Assembly: GCA_030150335.1 (NCBI GenBank)
Contig: JASLGC010000328.1
Span: 1 to 51,670 of the forward strand
Source: Flavobacterium sp.
GTDB taxonomy: Bacteria; Bacteroidota; Bacteroidia; Flavobacteriales; Flavobacteriaceae
Direction: 5' to 3'
Length of the DNA stretch: 51,670 bases
The first letter of the stretch is position 1; every line of letters begins with the position of its first letter. A program made the translations under genes and the position numbers. Below the pieces are notes generated by a model. It worked only from the letters and a program-made list of their open reading frames with translations. It searched no databases and was not told where the DNA came from. Shown here one piece after another: positions 14,412 to 23,796 of this stretch.

Positions 14412-16913
14412 CTAAAAAGGACAATCTTCATTTTTTGTGAACCTTCTACCTCTACCCCCTTGCGATCTTTCATTGCTACTAAACACTATTTCCATACGAT
14501 CACAATATTCCTTTAATGCAATATTCATTAATATACTTGTAGCACGGTATTTATGTTGTATATCGTTTTCGTTTGCGAAATCATTATATTGTTCCTTGAA
14601 TTTATTATTTGATACAAAACCTTGCTCAACCCACATATCAATATTCATGTGTATAAAATCATAAGTTCCTGTTGTATATGTAGATTTAAATTTCTTTTCC
14701 CAACCTGTTTTAGAAAGTTGCATCGTTTCAATCTTGCCTCCTTTAGACAAATTATAACGAATACAATCTAAAACTATACGATCGAAGTCTGCCCAATCTT
14801 CTTTGGTAAACTCACTAGGAAACATTTTACCATGCACAGCATCAACACCGCCTTTTAACGTGTAGAAAGGTGTAAATTCAATAGGTTTTATTCTACGTTT
14901 TAAACCTCCATCTGCATCATCATAAGAATAGTTTGTATTCAATAAAAACTTTGGCATATCTTCCGGATTTACTTGTACCTCATTTTTGTAAAGCTTTTTC
15001 AATAATCCGTAACCGCTTGAAAACTCTTTTAAGAAAGCCCAATCAATTTTTTTAGGAATATCAGCTAAGAAATAAATGCGCTCACCATTCCACGACTGTA
15101 ACAAACTATTATCAAATTTAACAGAAGATCCAGGAACAGTACAAACTGTAATCATGTTACGAAGCATATTACCGAATATATTTTTACCTGATCCGCCCCC
15201 GTCTTTAGAGTCTAAAACCGTTTCAGTCATTACAACAATATATCCTGTCGCTTCACTCTTGTAATCATGGCACAAATAACCGATAATATTTTTTACATCG
15301 TCCGAAAATCCAGTAGAGTTTTTTAAGAATGTTTCGTATAAACCAGATGACTTCACTGAGTCTTTTGGATAATCTCTATGCAATATTTTATCCGCCCAAA
15401 TTAAACCTTCAATATCATCATACTGAACTACACGAATAGCACTAGGCGTAATTCTAACCGCTACATCGTTATAAAATTTGTAGCACTCCGATTGACTATC
15501 GCTAATAATTCCGTCCGTTTCAAGCGATGCTATACGGCTAATGCTAAAACTACCAGACGATTGTATAAACGACTCGTAACCGTTGCAAATGTCAATATAT
15601 AATTCAGCTTCCTCCTCCTTAATATAGTCTTTCATTAGATCATAAAAGTCATTAGGCGAAAACTTGTAAATAAACCTTCCTGCAAGTTGTACAATATCTC
15701 CCAAGTGATTACGAAAGCCCATTGACTCCGCTACGGTATAAAATTCCTCACGAGATATTACATACTTACCTTTGTCGTTAAGTTGCCAAAACACACCAAA
15801 AGGATGGTTTGACTTGTAAATCTCCTGCTCCTTAGCGAATTGTTCTTTTGCTTCTTGTGAAAAGTTTTCGGGAAGTGACGCTTTGCCAGATATAACAGCA
15901 TTTTTAATTGTAGCCTGCTCGAATCTTTTGGTATGCTCACCGAATCCGTTTTGTACTAACCATTTAAAACACGCTTTTTTATCACCGTTGAATTGAAATT
16001 CTGCTAAAAGCGAAGATGGATTATAACCGCGGTCATTATCAATACCTACAGAAGAAGTGAACATAAAGAACACACCTTTGCTTTTGTTATATGATGCAGA
16101 GACTCCAGACTCCTCCCCTTGGTATCGTGGTCTATCGTACCAAATAAAAGTATTGTTTTCTCTAAACCACTTCCAACCTAAAGAAGTCATTAACTGATTT
16201 GGATCACAACGCTCGTTATAATCTTCGAAAGGGTTTTTTGAATACGCGTCATTTTCAACTTTACGAGGTGATGGTGTAGGCTCTACTTTAATAGTTTGAT
16301 CATAAGTTTTGCACAAAGAAATAAGTGAGCATCTTTCTTCCCAAGTAATTAAAGGTATTTCTACGTCTTGAATAACAGCGTAACCCATAGACGGAGGTAG
16401 TAAGGCATAACCCCCTTGACCTCGTGTCTCTAAGAAACAACGTGTTTTCCTTGGTCTTTTACCGTCTTTTTCGTCTTGTGCTATTTCTTCATCGGTAGAG
16501 TTACGGCTTGCAAGGTTTTTGTTTCCATCAGGTTGCTGTGTTGTTCTATACAATATATGATAACCACCACTTGGAGTTTTATGAATTCTTAAACGCTCCC
16601 ACAATAAAGGGTAAAACTTTTCAATGTCTGCAAATAAGACAGCATCAAAGCCATGATTGTACTTGCTGTCAATATCGATAATTTCTAGGTTTCCTGATAC
16701 AGATCCCGTAATTACAGCAACAGCATTTGTGTTATAGTATTCCATTTGCTGAAACAAAATACCTTTATCGATAATTTCTGATTGGTATTGCTTCCATCCG
16801 TTGTATGGTGTCTTAGCGGGGCGCGTACCTTCTTTTTTGTCTCTTACAGGTATTACGGACAATCCTGCTTCAAGCCATTTTTCAATAGCATTCCAAGTTT
16901 GTTGTATTTTCAT
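14412..16913 (-). CDS. bifunctional primase-polymerase / SF3-like helicase
   Basis: An 833-aa replication protein. The N-terminus (residues 10-200) is a prim-pol domain: GLSVIPV, then EIIDIDSK with the catalytic D80/D82, and TPSGGYHILYRT. The C-terminal part has Walker A GGGSGKN (572-578), Walker B near RIYFLADI (613-620), sensor FLLNTN (656-661) and LKRRIK, as in D5/SF3-type replicative helicases. It would prime and unwind DNA at the phage origin. No separate DNA polymerase was found, so the host enzyme, or this prim-pol, must do synthesis. Confidence 0.85.
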   Translation of the reverse strand: MKIQQTWNAIEKWLEAGLSVIPVRDKKEGTRPAKTPYNGWKQYQSEIIDKGILFQQMEYYNTNAVAVITGSVSGNLEIIDIDSKYNHGFDAVLFADIEKFYPLLWERLRIHKTPSGGYHILYRTTQQPDGNKNLASRNSTDEEIAQDEKDGKRPRKTRCFLETRGQGGYALLPPSMGYAVIQDVEIPLITWEERCSLISLCKTYDQTIKVEPTPSPRKVENDAYSKNPFEDYNERCDPNQLMTSLGWKWFRENNTFIWYDRPRYQGEESGVSASYNKSKGVFFMFTSSVGIDNDRGYNPSSLLAEFQFNGDKKACFKWLVQNGFGEHTKRFEQATIKNAVISGKASLPENFSQEAKEQFAKEQEIYKSNHPFGVFWQLNDKGKYVISREEFYTVAESMGFRNHLGDIVQLAGRFIYKFSPNDFYDLMKDYIKEEEAELYIDICNGYESFIQSSGSFSISRIASLETDGIISDSQSECYKFYNDVAVRITPSAIRVVQYDDIEGLIWADKILHRDYPKDSVKSSGLYETFLKNSTGFSDDVKNIIGYLCHDYKSEATGYIVVMTETVLDSKDGGGSGKNIFGNMLRNMITVCTVPGSSVKFDNSLLQSWNGERIYFLADIPKKIDWAFLKEFSSGYGLLKKLYKNEVQVNPEDMPKFLLNTNYSYDDADGGLKRRIKPIEFTPFYTLKGGVDAVHGKMFPSEFTKEDWADFDRIVLDCIRYNLSKGGKIETMQLSKTGWEKKFKSTYTTGTYDFIHMNIDMWVEQGFVSNNKFKEQYNDFANENDIQHKYRATSILMNIALKEYCDRMEIVFSSNERSQGGRGRRFTKNEDCPF

Positions 16914-16930
16914 AATTGTATTATTGTTTT

Positions 16931-18385
16931 TTAACGTAGCGTAAAATCAGTAAACCCTTTGTCTAAGTTAGCTTGTCTTGCAACCCAACTTTTTTTGTAG
17001 GTCATAAAGTTAGCAAAACTTTCTAAATAATCAACACCTTGACTTCGTGCTACTCTAGCACAAAATGCTTGCTTGCTTTTTATTTTAGCGTAAATTGAAA
17101 GTTCCTCAGGTGTAAGTTGACTTAATAACTTTCCTACAAGTTGCATGTATGGCGATGTTACATCTTGCGCTTCCTCTATTTGCTTTAGCTCAATTTTTAC
17201 AGGTCTTTCATATCCGCAAAACTGGCATTTTGGTTGTGATGCACTGTGTATAGACTCGCATTCTTGACATAAGACAACGGGAGCAATTCCATCATCAGAA
17301 ACTTTTTTAACTTCTTTCCAAAGCACTTCCCAAGGTCTATCATCCCACCAAAGTCCATGTTGCACCCAATTTTCACCGTAATCTAAGCAAATGAAGCTGT
17401 CTTTAACCCCCGGCATAATCCGCCCCCCTCTTCCAATCATTTGAAGATACAAGGCTAATGATGAAGTTTTACGAAGAAGTACAACCATATCGATCGGCGG
17501 ATAATCCCAACCTTTTGTTAAGGCGCTTACCGAAACACAAACGTTGACTTCGTCTAAAACTGTAAACCTGCTTAATTGATAATCGCCGTCTTTTAACTTA
17601 GAGTGATATTCAACGCATGGGATGCCTCTTGCTTGCAGTTCGCTTGAGACGTTTTGAGCCTGTTTAATCGACGCTACATATATAACGCACTTCTTATACG
17701 GATAACGTTGCAAGTCTGATATAAGAGCATTAAAAACACTTTCAGTACCGAATACTTCTATCTGTGACTGCTCCGTAAATTCACCGTTACGTTTTTTAAG
17801 AACCCCAAGCATTGCACCATCACGCTTTACATGTCTGTAAGTAGATAAAAAACCTTGTTGTATAAGGTCATCAACCTGGCAACATACAACGCAATCTTTG
17901 TAAAGTTCTGGCAAATGCTTTGCTATACTAGCATCAGGTGTTGCTGTAAATCCTATAACGGGTATATTATCATTTAACTGTGTAAGTATCTTTGTGGGAG
18001 TTCCAATGTGCGCTTCGTCAACAATCACTATCGGGGGAGTCTCCAGTGAGTTAAGTTGGTCGATAATCAAAGGTCGTTTAGCTAATGTTTGCGCCATACA
18101 TACGTATAACTCACCGTCTTTTATATTAACAAATTTTACACCGTCCGCAATAATATGTCCGCCTGCTTCGTCTCTTAGTTGCTCGTAAATTTTATACGTC
18201 TCCGATATAATAAAAACAGTTCTATTTTTACGGGTAGCATTCCAAGCAATAGTAATCATTGTTAAAGATTTTCCCGAACCTGTCGGGGCGCATCCTATTA
18301 CTTTAGTGTTTTTTTGTACTGATCTTGCAAGTTGTAGTGAAAAGTCTGATTGGTATTTACGTAATTGTTTTGTTGGTTGGATCAT
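16931..18385 (-). CDS. SF2 DEAD/DEAH-type helicase with zinc ribbon
   Basis: A 484-aa helicase: Walker A APTGSGKS (33-40), DEAH box (123-126), motif III TATP (147-150), motif VI QMIGRGGR (315-322). A CxxC...CxxC zinc ribbon follows at 373-390. This layout is common in phage replication or recombination helicases related to UvsW/RAD3-like branch migration enzymes. It overlaps the PAPS-reductase-like gene by 4 nt. Confidence 0.9.
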   Translation of the reverse strand: MIQPTKQLRKYQSDFSLQLARSVQKNTKVIGCAPTGSGKSLTMITIAWNATRKNRTVFIISETYKIYEQLRDEAGGHIIADGVKFVNIKDGELYVCMAQTLAKRPLIIDQLNSLETPPIVIVDEAHIGTPTKILTQLNDNIPVIGFTATPDASIAKHLPELYKDCVVCCQVDDLIQQGFLSTYRHVKRDGAMLGVLKKRNGEFTEQSQIEVFGTESVFNALISDLQRYPYKKCVIYVASIKQAQNVSSELQARGIPCVEYHSKLKDGDYQLSRFTVLDEVNVCVSVSALTKGWDYPPIDMVVLLRKTSSLALYLQMIGRGGRIMPGVKDSFICLDYGENWVQHGLWWDDRPWEVLWKEVKKVSDDGIAPVVLCQECESIHSASQPKCQFCGYERPVKIELKQIEEAQDVTSPYMQLVGKLLSQLTPEELSIYAKIKSKQAFCARVARSQGVDYLESFANFMTYKKSWVARQANLDKGFTDFTLR

Positions 18386-19593
18386 GTTAACTCCTCGCTT
18401 AATCTTCTTTTTTCCTTAATTGATTTATATTTTTCGTATGCTTCTGACTTTGGCTGTGTTTGACCTAACCCTTTGCAATAATAATCATTTCTCAAAATAC
18501 ACCTAGCCATACGCTTCCACGAAGGAGCCCAACATTTAACCTCTAAAGAGTGTGGAGCTTCGTCTGGCATGACCTTATAACCTCGTTTTCTCCAGCCTAC
18601 AATGAATTTTAAAAAACATCTTTTGTAATGCTCTTGTGTTTTTGTAGGCAATGATTTTAACAGGTAGTTAGTGTATGACTCCCATGTAAAGCCTTCGGGT
18701 TTTGTAACGTCATTACTTCCGTTTATATTACCCCTTTCATTTATATACAGGCTCCCACTATTTACACCACTAACCCTATTCAAAAGCTTATACCATGTCT
18801 CAGGCTCTAATATGTGATACAACCAAAGTCCTTTCTTTTGATCGTCTCCAAATGGTTGACATAACCTTTGGTTGCTTAATTTAACACCTGCTCTAGTCAT
18901 CATGTCATAAGTTTTATTATAACATAGATGTTTGTTTTTAGAATGGAATACCCAAATATCCTCAGTCCTCCAATCGTAAATAGGGTATACATTAAATAAG
19001 TTGTTAGCTATCTTGGTAGTCCATTTTAAACCATCATGCATTAAGCCAGTTTTATCTGACACAATAGCACGGTAACGATGCAAACTTTCGTCAGAACGAA
19101 TACCAATGAATCCAGCTGTCAACACTCCTTTAGAATACCACTTCCCAAATAACACCATGAATTCTTCAAACTCCATTTTAGGAATATAAAAATCGTACTG
19201 TGAATTTTCAGAAGCATATTTCGGTTTGTCTCTAACCCAAAGGTTTTTATTTCCTTCATCCCAACAAGTCCATTTAGGTTCAAAGTCAGAAACTGCATTC
19301 CTTAACAAAAGTTCACCACAAAACCAATGTAGATCAATATTTTCTTTGTACTTTTCTACAATCTCTTCTATGTGAGTAATTGTATTTTTGTACTGAGCTT
19401 CCAAGTCAATAATAAGTAACCCTACTTTCCTATTTCTTTTTATAGCTTCCTCTAAAACCAAATGTGTCATTACGGTACTATCTTTACCACCGCTATAACT
19501 TATATAAACTTTTTCGAAGTCATCAAAAACTTTTGTAATTCGTTTTTGCGTAGCTTCTAAAACAGAAATGTCTAAATATTTTTTCAATGACAT
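18382..19593 (-). CDS. PAPS-reductase-like protein (DUF3440), IbrA-like
   Basis: A 403-aa member of the adenine nucleotide alpha hydrolase superfamily: ISYSGGKDST (31-40) is the PP-loop. The C-terminal part is of the DUF3440 type found in IbrA. PP-loop enzymes adenylate a substrate or handle PAPS; the DndC/SspD enzymes of DNA phosphorothioation are in the same superfamily. It follows a ParB-like gene by 2 nt, matching the IbrB-IbrA pair known from phages and genomic islands. The substrate here is unknown. Confidence 0.8.
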   Translation of the reverse strand: MSLKKYLDISVLEATQKRITKVFDDFEKVYISYSGGKDSTVMTHLVLEEAIKRNRKVGLLIIDLEAQYKNTITHIEEIVEKYKENIDLHWFCGELLLRNAVSDFEPKWTCWDEGNKNLWVRDKPKYASENSQYDFYIPKMEFEEFMVLFGKWYSKGVLTAGFIGIRSDESLHRYRAIVSDKTGLMHDGLKWTTKIANNLFNVYPIYDWRTEDIWVFHSKNKHLCYNKTYDMMTRAGVKLSNQRLCQPFGDDQKKGLWLYHILEPETWYKLLNRVSGVNSGSLYINERGNINGSNDVTKPEGFTWESYTNYLLKSLPTKTQEHYKRCFLKFIVGWRKRGYKVMPDEAPHSLEVKCWAPSWKRMARCILRNDYYCKGLGQTQPKSEAYEKYKSIKEKRRLSEELT

Positions 19594-19595
19594 AA

Positions 19596-20729
19596 TTAAT
19601 ATAATTCTATTTGCCTACCTATTACTAAACCTTCATCTAAAGACAATGACGACAAACCATTTCTGTCTAGCCATATATTTAAATGCCTTAAAGCGATATC
19701 ATTTGCTTTATCTTGCTGTTCTTTTGTCATTTTAAACCATGCCCCTGCATACTTTGAAGGAACGCCGGAATGATAACAAACTGACGCTTGGCCTAACCAC
19801 GCGATACGGTTCATTGACTTGTTTGTCAAGTAGTGCTCGCAAGAGTGTTTCCACTCTACTATAACTTTTTGCAAAATACTGTCAAACAACTGAGGATTTG
19901 TTAATACTTCTATATACACCTGCTCGCATTCCTCATCCGTTAAACCTTCTTTTTTAGATTCGTAAAAACCTGCCTTGTGGCACTCCCATTTATCGAATGT
20001 ATGATATATTCTAGTTGTATCTCCTTCGTTTGGTATTTTATGCAAATCCATTGATTCCTCAATTAAACTTTCCGTTATTGGCTCAAACTCCGAAGCATGA
20101 CCTTCAACTTCCCAAGCACGGCTAAAATCCCTATCCGAGAATATATTTTCAATTCCTGATATCTGGCATAATCTCAAAACTTCTTCTTCATCCATACCCA
20201 GTTGTTTAGATATACGAGAATTTGACCAATTTCTATTTTTAAGCTCAATTACTATCTCACTCATTGCATCTACTTGGTGTTTACCTCTAGCTCTGTTGTG
20301 TCGAATTGTAGAAGCGATACGATCATTTTTACCGCTTTGCTCAGTACGTATATTTACAATAGGCAAATAACCCATTACACGTTTTTTTACAATCTTACTT
20401 TCTTTACCAACTCTGCTACGGTGAAAACCATCGATTACCTCAACCTTTTGCTTATTGTCGTTCTGCCACGATACAATAGGTTGCGTATATCCGTCATTTA
20501 ATATCGAAACCTCTAGTAACTCCATTTCTGGCGGGGCAACCTTATTCGGGTTATAGTCATTGTGTGTTACATTATCGCACGTCTCCCACTTAACGAAATC
20601 GATAGGTTCGTTTTTAAATGGGCTGTGTTGGTGTATTAAAAATCTAGCTTCGTTAATAAGGTTAATTTTATCTTCTAAATTTTCAATATTAGAAATATCT
20701 AAGCAGAATTCTTTTATTTTATCAATCAT
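19596..20729 (-). CDS. ParB/sulfiredoxin-fold protein, IbrB-like
   Basis: A 377-aa protein with ParB N-terminal domain motifs: NDYNPNKVAPPE (57-68), TQPIVSW (82-88) and the nucleotide-binding IDGFHRSRVG (99-108). A HTH-like segment lies around 171-192 (WSNSRISKQLGMDEEEVLRL). The C-terminal half is unique. ParB domains of this type are CTP- or ATP-binding and sometimes nucleases. Always-paired neighbours of IbrA-like proteins have this architecture, so the two probably act together. Confidence 0.8.
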   Translation of the reverse strand: MIDKIKEFCLDISNIENLEDKINLINEARFLIHQHSPFKNEPIDFVKWETCDNVTHNDYNPNKVAPPEMELLEVSILNDGYTQPIVSWQNDNKQKVEVIDGFHRSRVGKESKIVKKRVMGYLPIVNIRTEQSGKNDRIASTIRHNRARGKHQVDAMSEIVIELKNRNWSNSRISKQLGMDEEEVLRLCQISGIENIFSDRDFSRAWEVEGHASEFEPITESLIEESMDLHKIPNEGDTTRIYHTFDKWECHKAGFYESKKEGLTDEECEQVYIEVLTNPQLFDSILQKVIVEWKHSCEHYLTNKSMNRIAWLGQASVCYHSGVPSKYAGAWFKMTKEQQDKANDIALRHLNIWLDRNGLSSLSLDEGLVIGRQIELY

Positions 20730-20743
20730 TGTTTTTTTTAATT

Positions 20744-20767
20744 TAAAAAGGGGCTTTTACACCCCTT
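20744..20767 (-). terminator. terminator between SSB and the ParB-like gene
   Basis: Minus-strand AAGGGG (20767-20762) pairs with CCCCTT (20753-20748), followed by TTT. It lies in the 44-nt gap and may reduce expression of the ParB/PAPS pair and the replication genes downstream. Confidence 0.6.
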
Positions 20768-20773
20768 AAGTTT

Positions 20774-21142
20774 TTAGAAAGGAAGTTCATCATTTTCCTC
20801 GAATGTTTCTACAGGAGCGCTATTTGAAGCAAAAGAGAAGTCTTTAACATTACCTAATATAGGTTGTTGAGAATCCATAAATTCTGAGTCGTCTTTCTTT
20901 TCTTTGTAAACAGATGATGGAACAGCTTTAGCAATAAACCCATGATTACCGTACTTATCCTCCTCAGCATGAAGAACCACCCTAACGTCCATGTAAACAA
21001 CACCGTCTTTCTCAGTCATAGAGTTACCTTCTATAGGTAAGAATACACCTTTAATAATTCCGCTTTTACCTTTTTTCTCAATAATTACAGCCTGTGGTAA
21101 TTTTGTTAACGCTACTGATCCGTTTAATGTTCTTTTAGACAT
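20774..21142 (-). CDS. single-stranded DNA-binding protein, phage SSB-like
   Basis: A 122-aa protein ending in an acidic tip with terminal Phe (EENDELPF), the hallmark of bacterial SSB tails that recruit partners. The N-terminal part (LNGSVALTKLPQAVI) resembles SSB-like proteins of Bacteroidetes phages. It lies in the replication operon next to recombination genes. Confidence 0.75.
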   Translation of the reverse strand: MSKRTLNGSVALTKLPQAVIIEKKGKSGIIKGVFLPIEGNSMTEKDGVVYMDVRVVLHAEEDKYGNHGFIAKAVPSSVYKEKKDDSEFMDSQQPILGNVKDFSFASNSAPVETFEENDELPF

Positions 21143-21164
21143 AATGTATAATTTAATTTTAATT

Positions 21165-21374
21165 TTATTTTACTGACCTAAGGAATCTAACATTACATTC
21201 CTTTAACTTTTTTGTGAATTCTTCTAGGTTTGCACCAGGTAATTTACTATCTACAACCTTGGCTAATACCACTCCGTTTTCTGCAAGTTGGTAAATATCA
21301 CCGTTACCCCCAATTATAGTAAATCTATCTCCGATATTAAGCTCTGATAGCTTATATATTTTATTTCTTTGCAT
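21165..21374 (-). CDS. unknown small protein (69 aa)
   Basis: A beta-rich small protein (LNIGDRFTIIGGNGDIYQL) that may be a small barrel. It overlaps the upstream gene by 14 nt. Function unknown. Confidence 0.65.
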   Translation of the reverse strand: MQRNKIYKLSELNIGDRFTIIGGNGDIYQLAENGVVLAKVVDSKLPGANLEEFTKKLKECNVRFLRSVK

Positions 21375-22263
21375 TTGTAGCTTTTACTAATTCTTCGTAT
21401 TCTACCCCTGATTCGATTAACTCGCCCGTTTTATTAGCTACGTTTTCAGCGTGTTTACGCATACGTTCTAATGTCACTTTTCCGTCTAACCCTGTGTTAT
21501 CACGGAAATACATTTGAACAATGTTTAACCAACCTATATCTGACAGTACGGTAAGTGAAAGTTTTTCTTTAACTCCTTTTGGAGTAGCGATCGGAGTAGA
21601 CACAACTGCGACCGGAACTGCTACAGTTTCAGCTTTAGGCTTAGGATTTGCTATTGCTTCGTTAATAGCTTTTAAGTAATGAGCTTGTAAAATTTCATAC
21701 TTACCCTCAATGGATTTTTTAACTATTTCTTCGACATCATTTCCGTAAGCAGATTTTACAACTATCTTAGAAACGAGAAGAGCAAACCTTGTCTGAGAAA
21801 ATGCTGGCTTTGCATCTTCAATATTCCCATTTAAAGCATGGATAGTATTAACATCTTCTGCAAGTTCGTTCATGTAAAGTTCACGTAGTTTATCGCTAAC
21901 AAACTTCTCTAAAACCTCCACTTCTGCAATCTTACGTTCTTTATTTAGAACTAATTTTGCTGATGCATCACGCTTTTGTTGTACTTTATCTATTACCGAT
22001 TGAATACCAGCTTCCTGCGCTGTAAACATTCCTTTGATTTCGTCAAACTTACGTGTGTATACGCTTCGTGAGTCATTCATTGCTGTTTTAGCTTTTTTAG
22101 CAGACAAAGATAGCTTAAGTAAATCGGAATCTTGCTCTTCTGTAAGCTCTTCTTTTACTCTTTTTAATGCTTCTTCTAGTTTAGCATTGTACGTGTTCAC
22201 GTAATTCTCATTAGTCTTTAATACTGTATTAAAGTTGTCTAGTTGTATTGTTAATTCAGACAT
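21361..22263 (-). CDS. coiled-coil protein of the recombination module (300 aa)
   Basis: The N-terminal two thirds is long helix/coiled coil. A Pro/Val-rich linker (about 208-228) and a small C-terminal domain follow. The position beside an SSB and a RecB-like nuclease suggests a role in recombination or end protection; DUF1351-type phage proteins have a similar build, but I cannot assign the family firmly. Confidence 0.7.
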   Translation of the reverse strand: MSELTIQLDNFNTVLKTNENYVNTYNAKLEEALKRVKEELTEEQDSDLLKLSLSAKKAKTAMNDSRSVYTRKFDEIKGMFTAQEAGIQSVIDKVQQKRDASAKLVLNKERKIAEVEVLEKFVSDKLRELYMNELAEDVNTIHALNGNIEDAKPAFSQTRFALLVSKIVVKSAYGNDVEEIVKKSIEGKYEILQAHYLKAINEAIANPKPKAETVAVPVAVVSTPIATPKGVKEKLSLTVLSDIGWLNIVQMYFRDNTGLDGKVTLERMRKHAENVANKTGELIESGVEYEELVKATNAKK

Positions 22264-22343
22264 AACATAATTATTGTTGGTATTGCGATTGATAATATTA
22301 ACATTGCTATTGTTAGCACGAAAACTGTTATTTCTCTTTTCAT
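22251..22343 (-). CDS. micro membrane protein (30 aa)
   Basis: An ATG ORF, MKREITVFVLTIAML..., almost entirely one hydrophobic helix with a basic N-terminus. It begins 2 nt after the upstream stop and overlaps the next gene by 13 nt. Fit within the operon supports translation; function unknown. Confidence 0.5.
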   Translation of the reverse strand: MKREITVFVLTIAMLILSIAIPTIIMLCLN

Positions 22344-22345
22344 TT

Positions 22346-22579
22346 CTATAAAGGATTGTTTTGCAAATGTTCGTTTATTTCATCAACAGTTAAGTATCCT
22401 TGCGGATCTTCTTCTCTAAAATCCCACATCTCATAAGTTGTAGATCCGTTCGAATAAAACATATCACCAATAACGATACTTATTCTTGTATTCTCGAAAT
22501 CAGGATAACAAAACTGTGTACCTACACCAACTGAATGTGGTCTTGACATAAAGTCTTGTGGAAAATTAATTGTTTTCAT
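22346..22579 (-). CDS. unknown protein (77 aa)
   Basis: A small soluble protein with aromatic residues (MWDFREEDPQGYLT), first gene after the promoter at 22601-22631. A TAG stop precedes the micro membrane gene. No family recognised. Confidence 0.7.
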   Translation of the reverse strand: MKTINFPQDFMSRPHSVGVGTQFCYPDFENTRISIVIGDMFYSNGSTTYEMWDFREEDPQGYLTVDEINEHLQNNPL

Positions 22580-22600
22580 AATCTTATTGTTTTTGTCTTA

Positions 22601-22631
22601 CAAATATAATATTATAAATAATATAAACAAA
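22601..22631 (-). promoter_or_regulatory. Bacteroidetes-type promoter for the SSB/replication operon
   Basis: Minus-strand TTTG (22631-22628), 19-nt spacer, TATATTTG (22608-22601), with an AT-only spacer. The ATG at 22579 is 21 nt downstream of the box. Confidence 0.75.
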
Positions 22632-22651
22632 ATATATTTGTAAAAAAGTTT

Positions 22652-23602
22652 TTACCATGGCAAACCATCACCCTCTTCTTGGTCCACTTCCGCACTAGGC
22701 AATATATCATACTTCTTCATAACATATTCACGCACACTCATTTCTTCGATGTTACCTCCTCCGTTAGCATCACCGCTAAACACCTTGTATTTTCTATTTT
22801 CAGCACGTCTAGCGTAGCGAATCTCTGCAAGGCCTATGATGTGTGGCAACTCTTCGCTAACATCACCTGACCATTCTTTTAACCTATAACTAGGCTTCGT
22901 ACGCCAATCATTAGGCGCCCAATTACACGCGATCTCACATTCCATGTCGGGAAAGTTCTCATTCCATAATTGTCGCTCAAACTCCATTTGGATCTCGTGG
23001 CTTTCATAAAAGCCTTTACGTCCCGATTTAAAGTTAATAACAGCACGTTTTCTTCCCTTATCAGTATCTAGTTCACATACTAAATCGATAGGAGTACCGA
23101 ATCCCGTTTTACTTAGAAGAACGTATTCTAGTCCTAAAGGCTTAACTCTACGTTCGTCATAGAACACACCAAAAGCCATCATATCTTTTTGCAAATCTCT
23201 TGGCCAGTTCGATATTTCGGGATATGAAAGGGAATGCTTCGCTGTGTACTGTTTAACTACTTCCTCTGCACTTTCTAAATCCCAACTGCCACCACATTTA
23301 ATAAAGACTCCTATTTGCTCATGCATTAGTGTTCCGTAATCCGCTTTCATACGTGTATAACGTTCGCTCTCTGCTTTGCCTAGTGACAGCTTCCAATCTA
23401 AAAGAAATGGTGAGTCTGGCAAGCTTTGACTTATTGTTGTAGTTAAGCTCGTGTATAGTCGAAATGGCATAGCTAAAGTACCATCTTCGTTTATTCTAAA
23501 GTATGATCTGCCTTGTGCAAAGGTTACACGTCCGACTTTATAATTTGGAAGACGTATCGCATTGTCATCATACCACTCGGTATTCACTTGTTCTATTTTC
23601 AT
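22652..23602 (-). CDS. PD-(D/E)XK nuclease, RecB/Cas4-like
   Basis: A 316-aa protein with YGTLMHE (89-95), GTPIDLVCE with D173, INFKSG with K192, and a downstream Q205: the order of a RecB-family nuclease domain. The residue normally acidic two before the catalytic Lys is Asn190, which is unusual and may affect activity. It would act in recombination-dependent replication with the SSB and coiled-coil protein. The C-terminus is acidic (EVDQEEGDGLPW). Confidence 0.75.
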   Translation of the reverse strand: MKIEQVNTEWYDDNAIRLPNYKVGRVTFAQGRSYFRINEDGTLAMPFRLYTSLTTTISQSLPDSPFLLDWKLSLGKAESERYTRMKADYGTLMHEQIGVFIKCGGSWDLESAEEVVKQYTAKHSLSYPEISNWPRDLQKDMMAFGVFYDERRVKPLGLEYVLLSKTGFGTPIDLVCELDTDKGRKRAVINFKSGRKGFYESHEIQMEFERQLWNENFPDMECEIACNWAPNDWRTKPSYRLKEWSGDVSEELPHIIGLAEIRYARRAENRKYKVFSGDANGGGNIEEMSVREYVMKKYDILPSAEVDQEEGDGLPW

Positions 23603-23783
23603 TACTTTATTGTTTTTATTGTTAGTTTGCCGATTAACTTAGACTCGTTTTTATAAACATAATGACTCCAATGAAGTATTTTAACGTAATTATAATCATT
23701 TATTTTCCTGCAAATTATCTGCTTATTTAATGGCGTTAAGTTCAATATACGCTTCCTATAAACTCCACAACATCAAACGTCAT
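23602..23783 (-). CDS. small basic protein (47 aa from TTG, or about 60 aa with a frameshift)
   Basis: The in-frame ORF ending in TAATG with the nuclease gene runs from a TTG at 23745 (LNLTPLNKQIICRKI). Upstream, an ATG at 23783 gives MTFDVVEFIGSVY and stops. A single -1 change after MTFDVV would join both into one smooth protein (MTFDVV-GVYRKRI-LNLTPLN). A decayed gene, a sequence error or a real frameshift are all possible. Confidence 0.45.
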
Positions 23784-23796
23784 TCCTACCTCTAAC

